From Nymphaea colorata (taxonomy: Eukaryota > Streptophyta > Magnoliopsida > Nymphaeales > Nymphaeaceae): a stretch of DNA of 64,000 nt. Below are positions 35,285-46,664 of the stretch, in pieces. The translations under genes and the position numbers were made by a program. Location of the stretch: NCBI RefSeq assembly GCF_008831285.2, contig NC_045139.1, positions 8,464,204 through 8,528,203 of the forward strand. The letters are read 5' to 3'. The notes under the pieces are model-generated. The model made no database searches. It was not told the origin of the DNA and was given only the letters and a program-made list of their open reading frames with translations. Position 1 is the stretch's first letter; every line of letters starts with the position of its first letter.

Positions 35285-37160
35285 TCAGTAGGCTGTTTCT
35301 TCGCAGTCCAAGAGATACAATGTGTTCCGATGAAGGTGCAATAACTGGTAGTAGAGCTTCGAGTGTCAAGACATCCTACCCAATCAGAATCAGAGAAAGC
35401 ATGATGCCAAAAATCCCTCTGAGGAGAAAGGATACAGCCATCAGAAATGGTGCCATGAATGTAGCGAAGTATACGCTTGACAAGTTGGAAATGACTATTG
35501 TTCGGTGTCGGCATATACTGACATAATTAACACTAAATAATATGTCAGGTCGAGTGAACGTCAAGTATTGTAGTCGTCCAACTAGACTCCGAAATAAGGT
35601 TGGATCTGGAAAGAGTTTGTCATCACTTGGAGGTTGATAGTGTTGAACCAAAGGAGTAATGACAGGTTTGCAACTGACCAGTTTCACACGTTCTAGTAGA
35701 CTGAAGGTGTATCGTTTCTGATTTAAGAAGAGTCCAGATTGGATTTGAACAACCTCTATACCCAAAAATTGATGAATGTATCCAAGATCTTTCATGGCAA
35801 ATTTAGTACTTAGCTCCTTGACAAGCTGTTGAATAAGGATGTTGTTGCTTCTTGTTAATATGGTGTCATCAACGTAGAGAAGGAGAAAAATAGTACCTTT
35901 GGGCTTCTCGATAAACGAACAGGAAGGAATCATAGATGCTGGTATAAAACCCTTTTGTCAATAAGAATGAACCAAAGTAGTCATACCAAGGTCGAGGAGC
36001 CTGGAGAAGTTCATAAAGTGCTCGGTGAAGGCGACAGACGTGTGTTGGTTTGGATAGATCAATGAACCCTGGAGGTTGTTCAATAAAAACCATTTGATCC
36101 AAGTTGCATGGAGAAACACATTTTTGACATCAAATTGTTTGATGTCCCAATTGTTGGTTAATGCAATAGTGAAGACGATGCAGATCGTAGCCAGTTTGAT
36201 AATAGGAGAGAAGGTTTTCGTAAAATCAATGCCGGGAATTTGATTGAATTTGCAAGCGACGAGTCTGGCCTTCAAGCATCCCAAAGTACCATCGCTTTTC
36301 AGTTTTGTTTTAAAAACCCAGCGCGTACTTACCACATTCATGTTTGGCTGCCGAGGAACAAGAGTCCAAGTCTTACAGTGGTGAAGGGCATTTAGTTCTT
36401 CTTTCATTGCTGCCATCCAACCATCATGCATTAAGGCATCTTTCACAGTTTTGGGTTCTAGGAGAATACTCATAGTGAGAAAATATCGATAATTGGGCTT
36501 GGTAACACCAGCCTTTGATCGAGTAACCATGGCATGAGAATTTGATGAAGTATGATTGAACTCGTCATGTGATTCCCTTGTAGTATCAGCATTTGTTGGT
36601 GATAACTCAGCTGGAGGAAGAATTAGACTTTCTTGATGCGAGGGCTCATCACGGGAAGACATGAGTTCTCCTACAGAAGGGGATAGCACGGCTGGTTGAT
36701 GCATGGAAGATGCGTGAACATCCAAAATATCCAAACTAGTTGGTGACGCATCTTGAGGTGGAAGCTCTTCATGATGCATACGAGAGGTGTTATCATAAGA
36801 GTCAACGTGCTGCCTATCAGTCGAATCGCGAACGTCCTAAGGAGGCTCTGTCCAATCATTGAAGGTGGTTGGATGCAGCTGTTGATCAAACCTTGAGAAC
36901 AATATTTCAAGCTTCTGATAAGGAAAATAAGCTTCAGCAAATACTACATGTCATGAAATATATACTCGGCCAGTAGGAGGATATAGACATCGATAGCCTT
37001 TATGAGTAGAACTATACCCTAAAAAGACACATGGTAACGATCTTGGCTCAAATTTATGTTTGGCATAATCTCCCACGTAAGGAAAATAACAACTCCCAAA
37101 TATACATTCTCCTCTCACGAACTTTTTATTTACCAACTTCATTAAGACCACAAACCAAGT
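35285..37160 (-). pseudogene. Copia integrase-end, RT and RNase H remnant
   Basis: Minus strand, in order from the right: the post-integrase segment with FLGYSSTHKGYRCL and GRVYIS (about 37000), a variable linker, reverse transcriptase with WVFKTKLKSDG and the catalytic LLYVDD near 35880, then the RNase H start with SDSDWVGC and TSYCTFIGTHCISWTAKKQP ending at 35290. Frameshifts and stops occur near 36840, 36100, 35940 and 35515. RNase H is cut after KKQPT; the sequence beyond is unrelated. No LTR pair was identified. Confidence 0.88.
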
Positions 37161-37837
37161 AATGACCCAATATTGGAATCATGCTTGATGGTCTACAATC
37201 CATATCCCTTTTCAACAACTTTTCCTTCTTATATACAATAATTATAACAACGAAATCTTATATGTATGTTGTGGTAGAACGACTTTAGATGAATGTTGTG
37301 GTAGGAATGTTTTATATTCTTTCAATCATATAGGATAAATGCATCTATGCATTCTCACCCACTTTATTTCACTTATGATCACAAGCATATCTCCAAAAGA
37401 ACTTAAGCAAGAAGGGATAGAACTCTAGCTAAGTGGTAACCGAATTAGAGTAAAATCTCAAACCTACTTAAAATCTTAAGAGAACACTAAAATGATTTCA
37501 AAATAATTTCACAAGCTTTTCAAATGATATTTACTAGTTACACTTTTTCCTCAAATCATTTCACACTTTCAAGCAACTCTTCAAGAACCTTTTCAAAAGT
37601 TTGAAACTTCAAACTTTCAATATTTTTTACACCGCATATAGAATAAAAAAGATGTTTAAGTTAAAACGAAATGCATCAATGATAAACATAGCCCTTGGGT
37701 TGATTACCCCCGGTAAAGGTGCCGGGAACGGTCGATCCTCGTACCGACGGGCGAGTTCCTTTCTTTCCTCTTTCAAAACAAAAACCTCATTTTTCTGGAG
37801 CACTCCAAAACCAATGAAAATTTTGGGATGCAAACAT
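37161..37837. other. Spacer between opposed copia remnants
   Basis: AT-rich with one GC-richer patch near 37690-37755 (CCCCGGTAAAGGTGCCGGG). No coding sequence recognised. Confidence 0.45.
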
Positions 37838-40064
37838 TGCTGCCTATTTAATCAATCGTTTTCCCACTCATCCTTTACATGACAAAACCCCTTATGAGGT
37901 TCTTTATGGGCAAACTCCCAAATATGATCATATCTAGGTTTTTGGCTGCTTATGTTATGCTTACAACATTGGTAAGACTCATACATTTGACTCACACTCA
38001 CGCACATGTGTTTTTGTCGGATACACCTTTGGTCAAAATGTGTAAACTTTATGGTCTTGAAACTCATGAAATTTTTACTAGTCGAGATGTTAAGTGTATA
38101 GAAAACATATTGCCTTTTCAAAACCACAAAGACCAAGATAGTGGCGTTGTTATGCCTCCTCTATCTCAAGAATCATTTGAATATGACTACCAGCCTCATG
38201 GCCCTACAACACAACAACCAAATCAACCTCCATCATCTACATCGACACCCGCACCACAGTCATCACTCCCATCGTCAGATCAACACCAACCCACCATCGT
38301 TGATACTATCACCACCAACCTTGATTCCTATGAACCTTCATTACGGCGATCAAACAAACGACCTGTTCCACCTTCACGACTTAAGGATTATCAATGTCAC
38401 TCTACCGCACGACCCACATCATCCGAATCAACATCGGCGCCTATGCAACCTAAAGGAACAAGGTATCCCATGAGTCAGTACCTCCATTTACACAAGTTTT
38501 CTCATAAATACCAAGTGTTTCTTACATCTAGTCTCAACCACCATGAGCCGTCAACTATCCAAGAAGCAATGTAACATCAAGAATGGAGAGATGCTATGGC
38601 GGTTGAAATTCGGGCATTAGAAACAAACTCGACTTGGTACGTAGTTTCTCTCCCACCAGATAAACACTCTATTGGCTGCCGATGGATATATAAAATCAAA
38701 TATCATGCTGATGGTACTACCAAGCGTTACAAAGCTCGCCCCGTTGTTAAGGGTTATACTCAAACAAAAGATATTGATTACATAGAGACTTTTTGTCCTG
38801 TCGCTAAAATTACCACCATTCGATGTCTCTTATCTGTTGCAACCATCAAAGGATGTAGTCTTTTTAAAATTGATGTCAACAATGCCTTCATCTATGGTGA
38901 TCTATAAGAAGAAGTCTATATGATGCTTCCTCCTAGCTTTACCCGACAAGAGGAGAATAAGGTGTGTCGGCTAAACAAATCCTTATATGGTCTCAAACAA
39001 TCATCTCACAACTGGTTCTTTAAATTAACAAAGACCTTCAAGAAACTTGACTTCTCTCAATCTAAGGCAGACTATTCATTGTTTACCAATATCAACAAAC
39101 AAGGCAGTATTTTCATTGTATATGTTGATGACATAATCATTGCAGGAGACCATCATGATGCCATCAAGAAGTTGAACTCAATAGAAAATTTCAGTTGAAA
39201 GATTTGGGAGAGTTAAAATATTTTTTGGGTATTGAAGTCGCTTAATCCAAAAAATGGATATTCTTATCCCAAAAGAAGAATATGATGGATATCTTATATG
39301 AAGTCAGATACAGTGGTGCCAAACCTAGTGAAACACCAGTGGAACAACATTTAAAATAATATGATGAGAGTGGGCAATTGTTAAAAGATCCCACCTTTTT
39401 CAGAAAAATAGTTGGTTGTTTGGTTTATTTAACCATTACACGACCCGATATTTTGCATAGTGTTCACATGTTGAGTCAATTCATGTCGCAACCACGAACA
39501 ACTCATTTAGAGGTAGCTTTCAGAATACTTCGATACATCAAGTCGATAGCAAGTTATGAGATTCTATTGTCATCCCATAGTGACATGATAATCAAAGCTT
39601 TTTGTGATTCGGATTGGGCTTTTTGCCCAATGACAAGGAGATCCACTTCAGGCTTCTGTGCTTTCATTGGAGAAAGCCCAATATCTTGGAAAGTTAAGAA
39701 ACAAACAATTATTTCGAGGTCTTCTGCAGAAGCCGAATATAGAGCAATGGCATTAACTTCTTGCGAGATGACTTGGATAAGGTACATTCTTAATGACATT
39801 GGAATTACTCATCATCAAACAATAGAATTGCATTGTGACAATCAAGCAGCAATACACATATATGCAAATCCGGTGTTCAGAACGAAACATATTGAAGTTG
39901 ACTGTCATGTTGTTCGAGAGAAGATCCAAAGAAAAGATATTTATACTAAGCAAATAGACACTGAAAATCAAATTGCAGATGTTTTTACTAAGGCATTGGG
40001 AAAGGATGCGTTCGTAAAATTTAGATGCAAGTTGGGTCTCATTGATCCTGGAGCAGCAACTTGA
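37838..40064 (+). pseudogene. Copia pol remnant (integrase end to RNase H)
   Basis: Starts AAYLINRFPTHPLHDKTPYE and VLYGQTPKYDHI, the C-terminal integrase signature, with a stop at about 37936. Then a Pro/Thr-rich linker, reverse transcriptase with CRWIYKIKYHADG and IVYVDDIIIAGD (near 39120), and a full RNase H with CDSDWA, SSAEAEYRAMA and CDNQAA, ending ADVFTKALGKDAF and a natural stop at 40064. Stops occur near 38572, 38907, 39243 and 39357 and a frameshift near 39190. The left part (gag, protease, most of integrase, 5' LTR) is missing. Confidence 0.9.
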
Positions 40065-40070
40065 GGGGGA
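40063..40070 (+). promoter_or_regulatory. Polypurine tract
   Basis: GAGGGGGA directly before the TG that opens the 3' LTR, as expected for plus-strand priming. Confidence 0.8.
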
Positions 40071-40071
40071 G

Positions 40072-40323
40072 TGTTGAACGTTATGATATGTAACGGTTGA
40101 AGATCACACCAAATCAAGGGGATGACATGGTAGACATTGCAGATTGGGGGATCGCAACAATTTAGGAATCATAATTTTGGTATGATATGGCAAGAAATCA
40201 GGGATATGAACGTTGTTGTTTCTTATCCATTGACTCTATAAATACCTTGTATATCATTCATAGTGAACAATGAAATACAACTTCTTTATTCCTTTCATTG
40301 TTCCTATTCCTCTCACTTTATCA
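40072..40323 (+). mobile_element. Copia 3' LTR (252 bp)
   Basis: Opens TGTTGAACGTTATGATATG and closes CTCACTTTATCA, so it has the TG...CA ends. It contains TATAAATA at 40237-40244. The next base begins sequence shared with copy 1 (AGGCCATCC at 23457), so the right boundary is well fixed. It differs from the LTR portion at 32111-32382, so the two copia fragments belong to different families. Confidence 0.8.
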
Positions 40324-40608
40324 TAGGCCATCCTTATTTTGCTTCGCACAGTGCAACAGAATCCATCACACAACAATGTGTCGAATAAAATTCAAATTTA
40401 AGATTATTGATTGGACAAAATTTCTAAACCATAAGGCTGGAACACTTACGATATAACGTGAAAAAGTTCAATTCAAATTAAGCAAGCTTCGAAGTCCATA
40501 TACTATTAGGATTTATAAACCCCAAATTCTTTTACATATTTTGGAACACCAAATTAACTTAATTACCCTAGCTAGTCCCATTTTATGGTACGCCAAATAC
40601 AAAGTATT

Positions 40609-43393
40609 TCACTTCGATGGTGAAAAATGCTTGGCAAGGAGAACCAGTGCTTCTCTTTTGTGCACAGTCGAGCCTGGAGCTTCAATCATGTCGATGTCTT
40701 CTAGGAGCTTCCCACAGGGCAGCTCCCAATCGAAGCAGTAGATAAGATTAGCAAGCACAAGCTCCACTACCGCCATTGCAAAATGGAGTCCTGGGCACAT
40801 CCTTCTCCCCGATCCAAATGGTATGAACTCGAAGTTTTTACCCTTGTAGTCGAAATGGCTGTTGATGAATCTCTCTGGTATGAATTCTTCTGGGTTCTGC
40901 CATGAATTGGGGTCCCTCCCAATTGCCCACGCATTCACAATGACCCTCGTTTTGGCAGGGATGGAGTACCCACCGACATTACACTCTTGGGAAGATACTC
41001 GAGGAACCAGCAATGGAAGTGGTGGGTGCTGCCTTAAGGTCTCCTTGATCACCAACTTAAGATACTGTAATTGGTGAAGGTCGTTTTCTTCTACCATGTC
41101 CTTTGTTTTCAGTGCAAGTCTGAGCTCATGTTGCAGTTTTTTCATGGCCTCGGGCTTTCTCATCAGCTCAGCCATCGCCCAAACCAAGGTAGCTGATGCA
41201 GTTTCGGTTCCACCTATGAATATATCCTATAAAAATGGGAAGAGAGGGGTTCGTATAGAGTACTCTAAAGTTCATGAAATTGGAAAAAGAGGGAACATAC
41301 AGGCGTCATAGAACAAATTTTTACTAATAATCAGAAAATAACAGTACTACACTTCTATTTCATGTTTCTGAAGTTGATATTCTATTGAACAAACCGATGT
41401 TTCTTGCATTTTATCCTATCATGCAAAAGTATCGTCAAGCTTCTATCACTGCACTACTACAAAATAGTCACATGCACTGCTATTAGGCGAGAATGAAGAA
41501 ATTCCCATCGATCATTAATATTTGTTCCTTTTTCTTACTGCTTTATCAAAAAAACTAGTCACGGATTCATCTCCGATGAATTTTTAGTTGTCGTCTGGAT
41601 CGGTCAATTAAATAGCCTTGATGTTCTCCGTGTAATATTAAAAGGATAATTTCAATTTAAAATTTTTATTTAGTGACTAATATATTTTACAGCGTTGGTG
41701 GACGTCATACTTCAATACGTGTTGAATTATATATTCAAACTGCATACTCTATTATATTTTATTATAAATTCTCTTAGCATAATTGAGCTGAAGATCAAAC
41801 GTATCACACGTGGAACACAACTGTGAATCGATGCTTTGATAAATAATATTTCGGTTGACAACTGTTCATAGAATAGGACACAAGGCTACTGCGTATAGAG
41901 AAACAGTTCTTGTGACCAAACAACTGATAAAAATATTTTATCAACATTAAAATAATTGCAAATGCTGTAGCATATCTGAAAGCTTCTGTCAAATGACCAT
42001 AATTCCATGTCTACCTTCCAGAACCCGAACCAATTCTTATTTGTGATTTAGGAACAGTTTGGTGTAACTGTTTCAGATCCAAAAATTGGAACAGATTTGT
42101 TTTTAAGTGTTTTAACAATCCATCTCAAATTTTAAAGCAGATTCATGATATAATTATAAACTGTTCTATCTACTAAACGGGCCCTTGGTCGGCCTCAACG
42201 CCCAACTAACGTTTATAATGAGATTCGAACCTGGATGTTTTACTTTCTAGTGTGTGGATAAGATTTTTGAATGGAAGGAATTGAGGTAGCTTGGCCAAGC
42301 ATTGATCTAGCTAGAAAACACAAAATAGGTCATGTTGTAAACTCTAAAAGGTGAAAGCCAACGTCTAATAAAGTAGGAATTGCTACCAACAAGCGACAAA
42401 TCTACCAACTACACGACAATAAAGAACAGTTCTAAATGAAGCGAAGATAATATGGAAGTCGATGGGAGTGAAGCATATATTAAACAAACCATAAGCATCC
42501 CTTTGATGTTGTTCACCGTAAGGAAGACATCCTCACTTCGGTCCTCCTGTGCATGAAGCAGAGAGTCAACGAAGTCATGTTGCTCTGGTCGGCCCCGTGG
42601 ACCGCTGTGATCTCTGATCACTTCATCATAGAAATGATCCAAATCGTGTAAGTTACTCAGTAACTTGCCATGGAGACCAGTAAGCCAGTCTACCCACTTC
42701 AAGGATGGGAAGAAATCCCCCACAAAGAAAGCCCCAAGCAAAGCTTGCAAAGTCTCCACTGCATCCTGGAACCTACTCTTCCCATATCCTTCTTCCTCAG
42801 GATTATACTTCTTACCAAAGGCGATCCTGCAGATTATGTTGCTAGAGAGAGAAAGTAACATCTCGCTCAGATTCACAGGACCACCGGAGGTGGAGATGGA
42901 CCGGAGCAACATGCCGACTTCTTCCTCTCTCACCGACTTGAAGGAGGACACCTTCTTGGAGCTCAGGAGTCGCAGGATGGCTATGGCCATAGGGTTGAAA
43001 GGCGATGTCCGAGCCTCCATAGGAAAGGGCTGAGGTACTGGCCTGCTGCGGCCTGTTGAAGAAGGTGAGGTCGTGGACCTTCATGACTTCCTCGGCCAGT
43101 TTCGCCGACGACACGACGCAGACCCGGAAGCTGCCGAGCTTAAGAAGCATAAGGGGGCCGTGTTTTAGGGAGAGGAGGTGGAGGGAGCGGTGAAGGGAGC
43201 TTGTGCCGAGCTGATGCAGGTTGCCGATGATTGGCAGCGGCCATGGTCCGGGAGGAAGTCTGAGTGTTGATTTCTTCCATGTCCTCCATTTAATCAGCAA
43301 TACGTAACTGAGGAGGAGAGGAAGCAGGAGTGCTAAAATGGAATATTGGTTGAATGGGGAGTCGAGTTGATGCAGGAAAAAGGAGAGATCCAT
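40609..43393 (-). pseudogene. CYP71-like P450 duplicate, frameshifted in helix C
   Basis: Near-identical duplicate of the gene at 23751-26544. Exon 1 is 43393-42490 and exon 2 is 41226-40609, same phase-0 splice sites, intron 1263 bp. Exon 1 is 904 bp against 930: one Leu codon fewer at the start and a net 23 bp lost near 42983-42990. The loss changes the frame and removes the WRHLKK segment whose Trp and Arg hold the haem propionate. Downstream everything stays readable: KETLR, PERF and FGSGRRMCPG are intact in exon 2, and the second half of exon 1 has no stop. Translation from the ATG ends soon after the lesion at about 42842. A start within the shifted part would lack anchor and helix C. 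Recent death is likely because the rest has not decayed; a sequencing or assembly error should be excluded. Confidence 0.88.
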
Positions 43394-44159
43394 GGAAGTT
43401 TGGCCTCTAACTCAACTCTTTCAAATCTAAGAATTTATACATATAGAACTAGAGAAGGATGGAGGTAAACTGGACGTTTGACAACGACGAAAAGGCAAAC
43501 TAATCCGGCAGCACTGCACCATCGGCCTGTGCACGCAACTACCTTCTATTCCATTGCAACACAATCTAGCCATTTTAAAAGAGAGATGGACACGTTGAAA
43601 GTTTTTGTTTTTTCCACCGCCCATCATTTTCTTTTGTCTTTTTTGGGTGGCTGTTCCCTTTGACATATTGGGAGTACTCTGCTCATTTTTGTATTTTAAA
43701 TGACCTGAAATTATACTTAAACTGGCCAAAATACCTTACGAAAAAAAAAATGCTTTTATTAAAATACACCAACAGTGAAGAGAACCTAAAACTTTTTTTA
43801 ACATTTGATTGATTTCATTAAGTATTTAAGTGGCTAGTTAATTAAATTATTTAAGAAAAAAATTAAAAAGAAATAGTGTGCGCTTATCCGTGTTTTTTGG
43901 CACATATATCTTGCATGCACCAAGTAGTGCACACAACTCACTCTCCTTTTTTTTATTCGAGCTGGTTATATGCGCACTTTTGTTCACAATTTTTTTTGTG
44001 CACAATATGTTTAAATGATCCAAATGCCCCTGGTTTTTTAAGAAAAAGAACTTTTATAGAAACAAGAAACGGAAACAGAGGAAAATTAAAAGATTAAAAA
44101 ACATTTTTTTAAATAATTTCCAAAAAACTCAACTCTTGTTTTCTTTTTTTTTTTTTTTC

Positions 44160-44738
44160 TTTTTTTTTTGAGAAGATACGTAAGTACACAGCTTGGTATG
44201 ATTAGTTCAACTATTTTCAGCTTCTAGAAACGCCTAACTGTTCAATTTTATATATCTATCTTTATTTTTTACTTCTAAAGTAAAATATTTGAAATTATAG
44301 TTTTGATTGATAAAATAGAAAAAAGAGATAGAGGACGCAGATCGGCCGGTGGGTCGTATTCATAAGCAAGCAGATCCATATTTTACAGCATTAGTGGATG
44401 CATGTCATACTTCAATACTTTTGAAATTTTATATTCAAACTGTATACTGTTCTATACTTTAGTATAACTTTGTGGTAGCATAACAGAGCTAAGGGTCAAA
44501 CGTATGGGATGTGGAACACGCTTTCAAACTGTGAATGAATTGTTTAATAAATAAATTTCAGTTAACAACGGTTCATAGAATAATTTCTAGTGTATCAGTT
44601 TATGACACAAACCCGTGTAAAAAAGCTAGTATTAGGACATATATGGACCTCATAAAAGACATGACAGAAAGAATGTCTTATGAACGCTAAAATAATTACA
44701 AATGCCTTAGCATATCAGAAAGCTTTTACCAAATGACT
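44160..44738 (-). pseudogene. Intron portion of the third P450 unit
   Basis: Matches the intron of the gene at 23.75 kb: TTCAACTATTTTCAGCTTCTAGAAA, GATCGGCCGGTGGGTCGTATTCATAAGCAAGC and the TTCAAACTGTATACT segment all have partners near 25000-25240. It shows the unit was copied as genomic DNA. Exon 2 is absent on its left. Confidence 0.75.
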
Positions 44739-44877
44739 AGTGGCGTAGTCATATTGTCAGCCTTACAAAATTAGTTTAATACATATGTTAATGTTTTGAT
44801 GTATTTGATTGTTACATTATGTAAGTGCTTCAAAAAAAATTAAAAATATTAAATGAATGCCCACACCAGAAAAATTT
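44739..44877. mobile_element. Small insertion with GTGGCGTAGTCA / GCCCACACC ends
   Basis: Starts ACTAGTGGCGTAGTCA and ends GAATGCCCACACCAG. A similar layout occurs at 50385-50575 (AGTGGCAGAGTCA start; GCCCACACC and GGCTCCGC near its end). It interrupts the third P450 intron. Likely a non-autonomous element; class unsure. Confidence 0.4.
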
Positions 44878-45189
44878 GCTGGTTCCATTCATAACTGAAC
44901 CCCAACCGATTCTTGTCCATAGGTCAGGCTCAACGCCCAAGCAAGGTTTATAATGAGATTCTAACCCGAACGTCTCTTATTTATAGTGTGAAGGTAAGAC
45001 TGTGAATGCATGGAATTAGGGTAGTTTGTCCAAAGTATTGATCCAGCTAGAAGACGACTAATAAAGTAGATTTCCCACCAAGAAGCAACAAATCTACCAA
45101 CTACATGACAATAAATAACAGTTCCAAATAAAGCAAAGATAATATGAAAGACGATGGGAATGATTCAATGAAGAATATAGTAAATAAAC

Positions 45190-45735
45190 CATGAGCATCC
45201 CCTTCATGTTGTTTTCCGTGAGGAAGACGTCCTCACGTCGATTCTTCTGTGCATCAAGCGGAGAATCGACGAAGTCCTGTTGCTCTGGTCGCCTCCGTGG
45301 ATCGCTGTGGCCTCTGATCACTTCCTCATAGAAACAATCCAAATGGTGGAAGTTACTCAGTAACTTGCCATGGAGACCAGTTTGCAAGTACACCCACTTC
45401 AAGGATGGGAAGAAATACCCCACGAAGAAAGCCCCAACCGAAGATTGGGACGTCGCCAGTGTGTCCTGAAACCTGCTCTTCGGCTCTTCCCATATCCTCC
45501 TTCCTTATGATTATACTTCTTACCAAGGGCGATCCTGCAGATTATTTATGTTGCTAGCGAGAGAAAGCAACAGCTCACTCAGATTCATAGGACCACCGGC
45601 GGTGGAGATGGCCCGAAGCAACAGGCCGACTTCCTCCTCTCTTGTTAACGTGACGCGATGTCTCGCAATGGGGTTGAAAGGCGATGTCCGAGCATCCATA
45701 GGAAAGGACTGAGCTGCTGGCCGGCTCCGGTATGG
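45190..45735 (-). pseudogene. Third P450 unit, truncated and rearranged exon 1
   Basis: Minus strand. The right limit (about 45735) begins inside the RP.Q region of exon 1, so anchor and hinge are missing. SDIAFQP is followed by TSRH, where the working gene has TWRH, and then about 50 bp are lost before REEEVG. A frameshift lies around 45430-45490. The rest, FPSLKWVYLQTGLHGK to EDVFLTENNMKGMLM, keeps the donor site at 45189. There is no exon 2. Compared with the duplicates it is more diverged, so it is an older copy. Confidence 0.85.
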
Positions 45736-45809
45736 TACAGAATTATAAATAACATGCTCATTAAGTTACCTTGGTAGTCCGGTCTTCCTTTGAGATCTCT
45801 TAGACTTGG

Positions 45810-45985
45810 TTTTAGGGGTGGATACTGGATTTTTTGTTAGAGGGGCTGAACTATAGTTTGAAAATTTTAATAAAGACCAATATATATATATATATGTATA
45901 TATATTTGTATAGGTTAAATGAAAATTTTGTAAAATTGTTTTTTTTTTTTCAGAAAAATGTTAGCCCCTGCTTGGTTCCGATAAC
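45810..45985. repeat. AT-rich dispersed repeat
   Basis: Opens TTTTAGGGGTGGATACTGG and ends TTAGCCCCTGCTTGG with an A/T-rich middle containing a TATA microsatellite. It resembles the 50385-50575 and 53600-53800 type by layout only. Confidence 0.3.
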
Positions 45986-46664
45986 AACTCAGTGGCTGGT
46001 GGTTCTTCTTCACTTATAACTTTCTCACTGTAAATGCTGCCTATTCTCTAAATATAGTCACCAAATCATAAGAATGTACATTAGGTAAAACTGTCTCCCC
46101 TATCGACCTGCATTAGTTTGTTTACATGAGAAGTACATGTTTGATTCATCAAACCATGCGTCATGTGATACATACATGGGAGCATCTTCCACACTATGTC
46201 ATTGGTAGCCTTTTTTATTTGGACAATAGCTGAGGAAAACACACTTCTTTGCAATTGAACTCAGCTTTTCTCTTTCTGTTGTCAACTCATTTTTACATTC
46301 TAATACTGCACACTTTTAAATGCTCTAACTTAATCTTTCTCCCAGATAACAATTGTTATGGTAGTGTGAACATAACAATTTGAATTCTGAACCGTTGACC
46401 TTTAACGTTTTCACCATCGGTACCTTGATTTGTAGAGGTAGTAAACACTTCTTTGTCACTCTTTCACGACCAGTACCTTCTATACAGTCATTCAATGGTA
46501 GTTCTATCGTTGCTGTTTCTGTTCTTCATTGTAGCTTCTGTCATCAGTCTCCCGTAATGGCATCATCACATGTGGCGCAGTGAGATGCTGCTGTAGGTTT
46601 AGCCTATGTTAATTTGAGAAGAGCAAGTATCTCTTGTGGAAAAGCCTAATTGAGCTTCTGATGT
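45986..46664. other. Non-coding spacer
   Basis: No gene recognised. It has no partner in copy 1 that I could see. Confidence 0.4.

Noticed and set aside
42050-42190. Possible MITE (GGAACAGTTTGGT ... ACTAAACGGGCCC) in the intron of the broken P450
   Set aside because: The ends pair weakly and no target duplication was clear, so it was not listed as an element.
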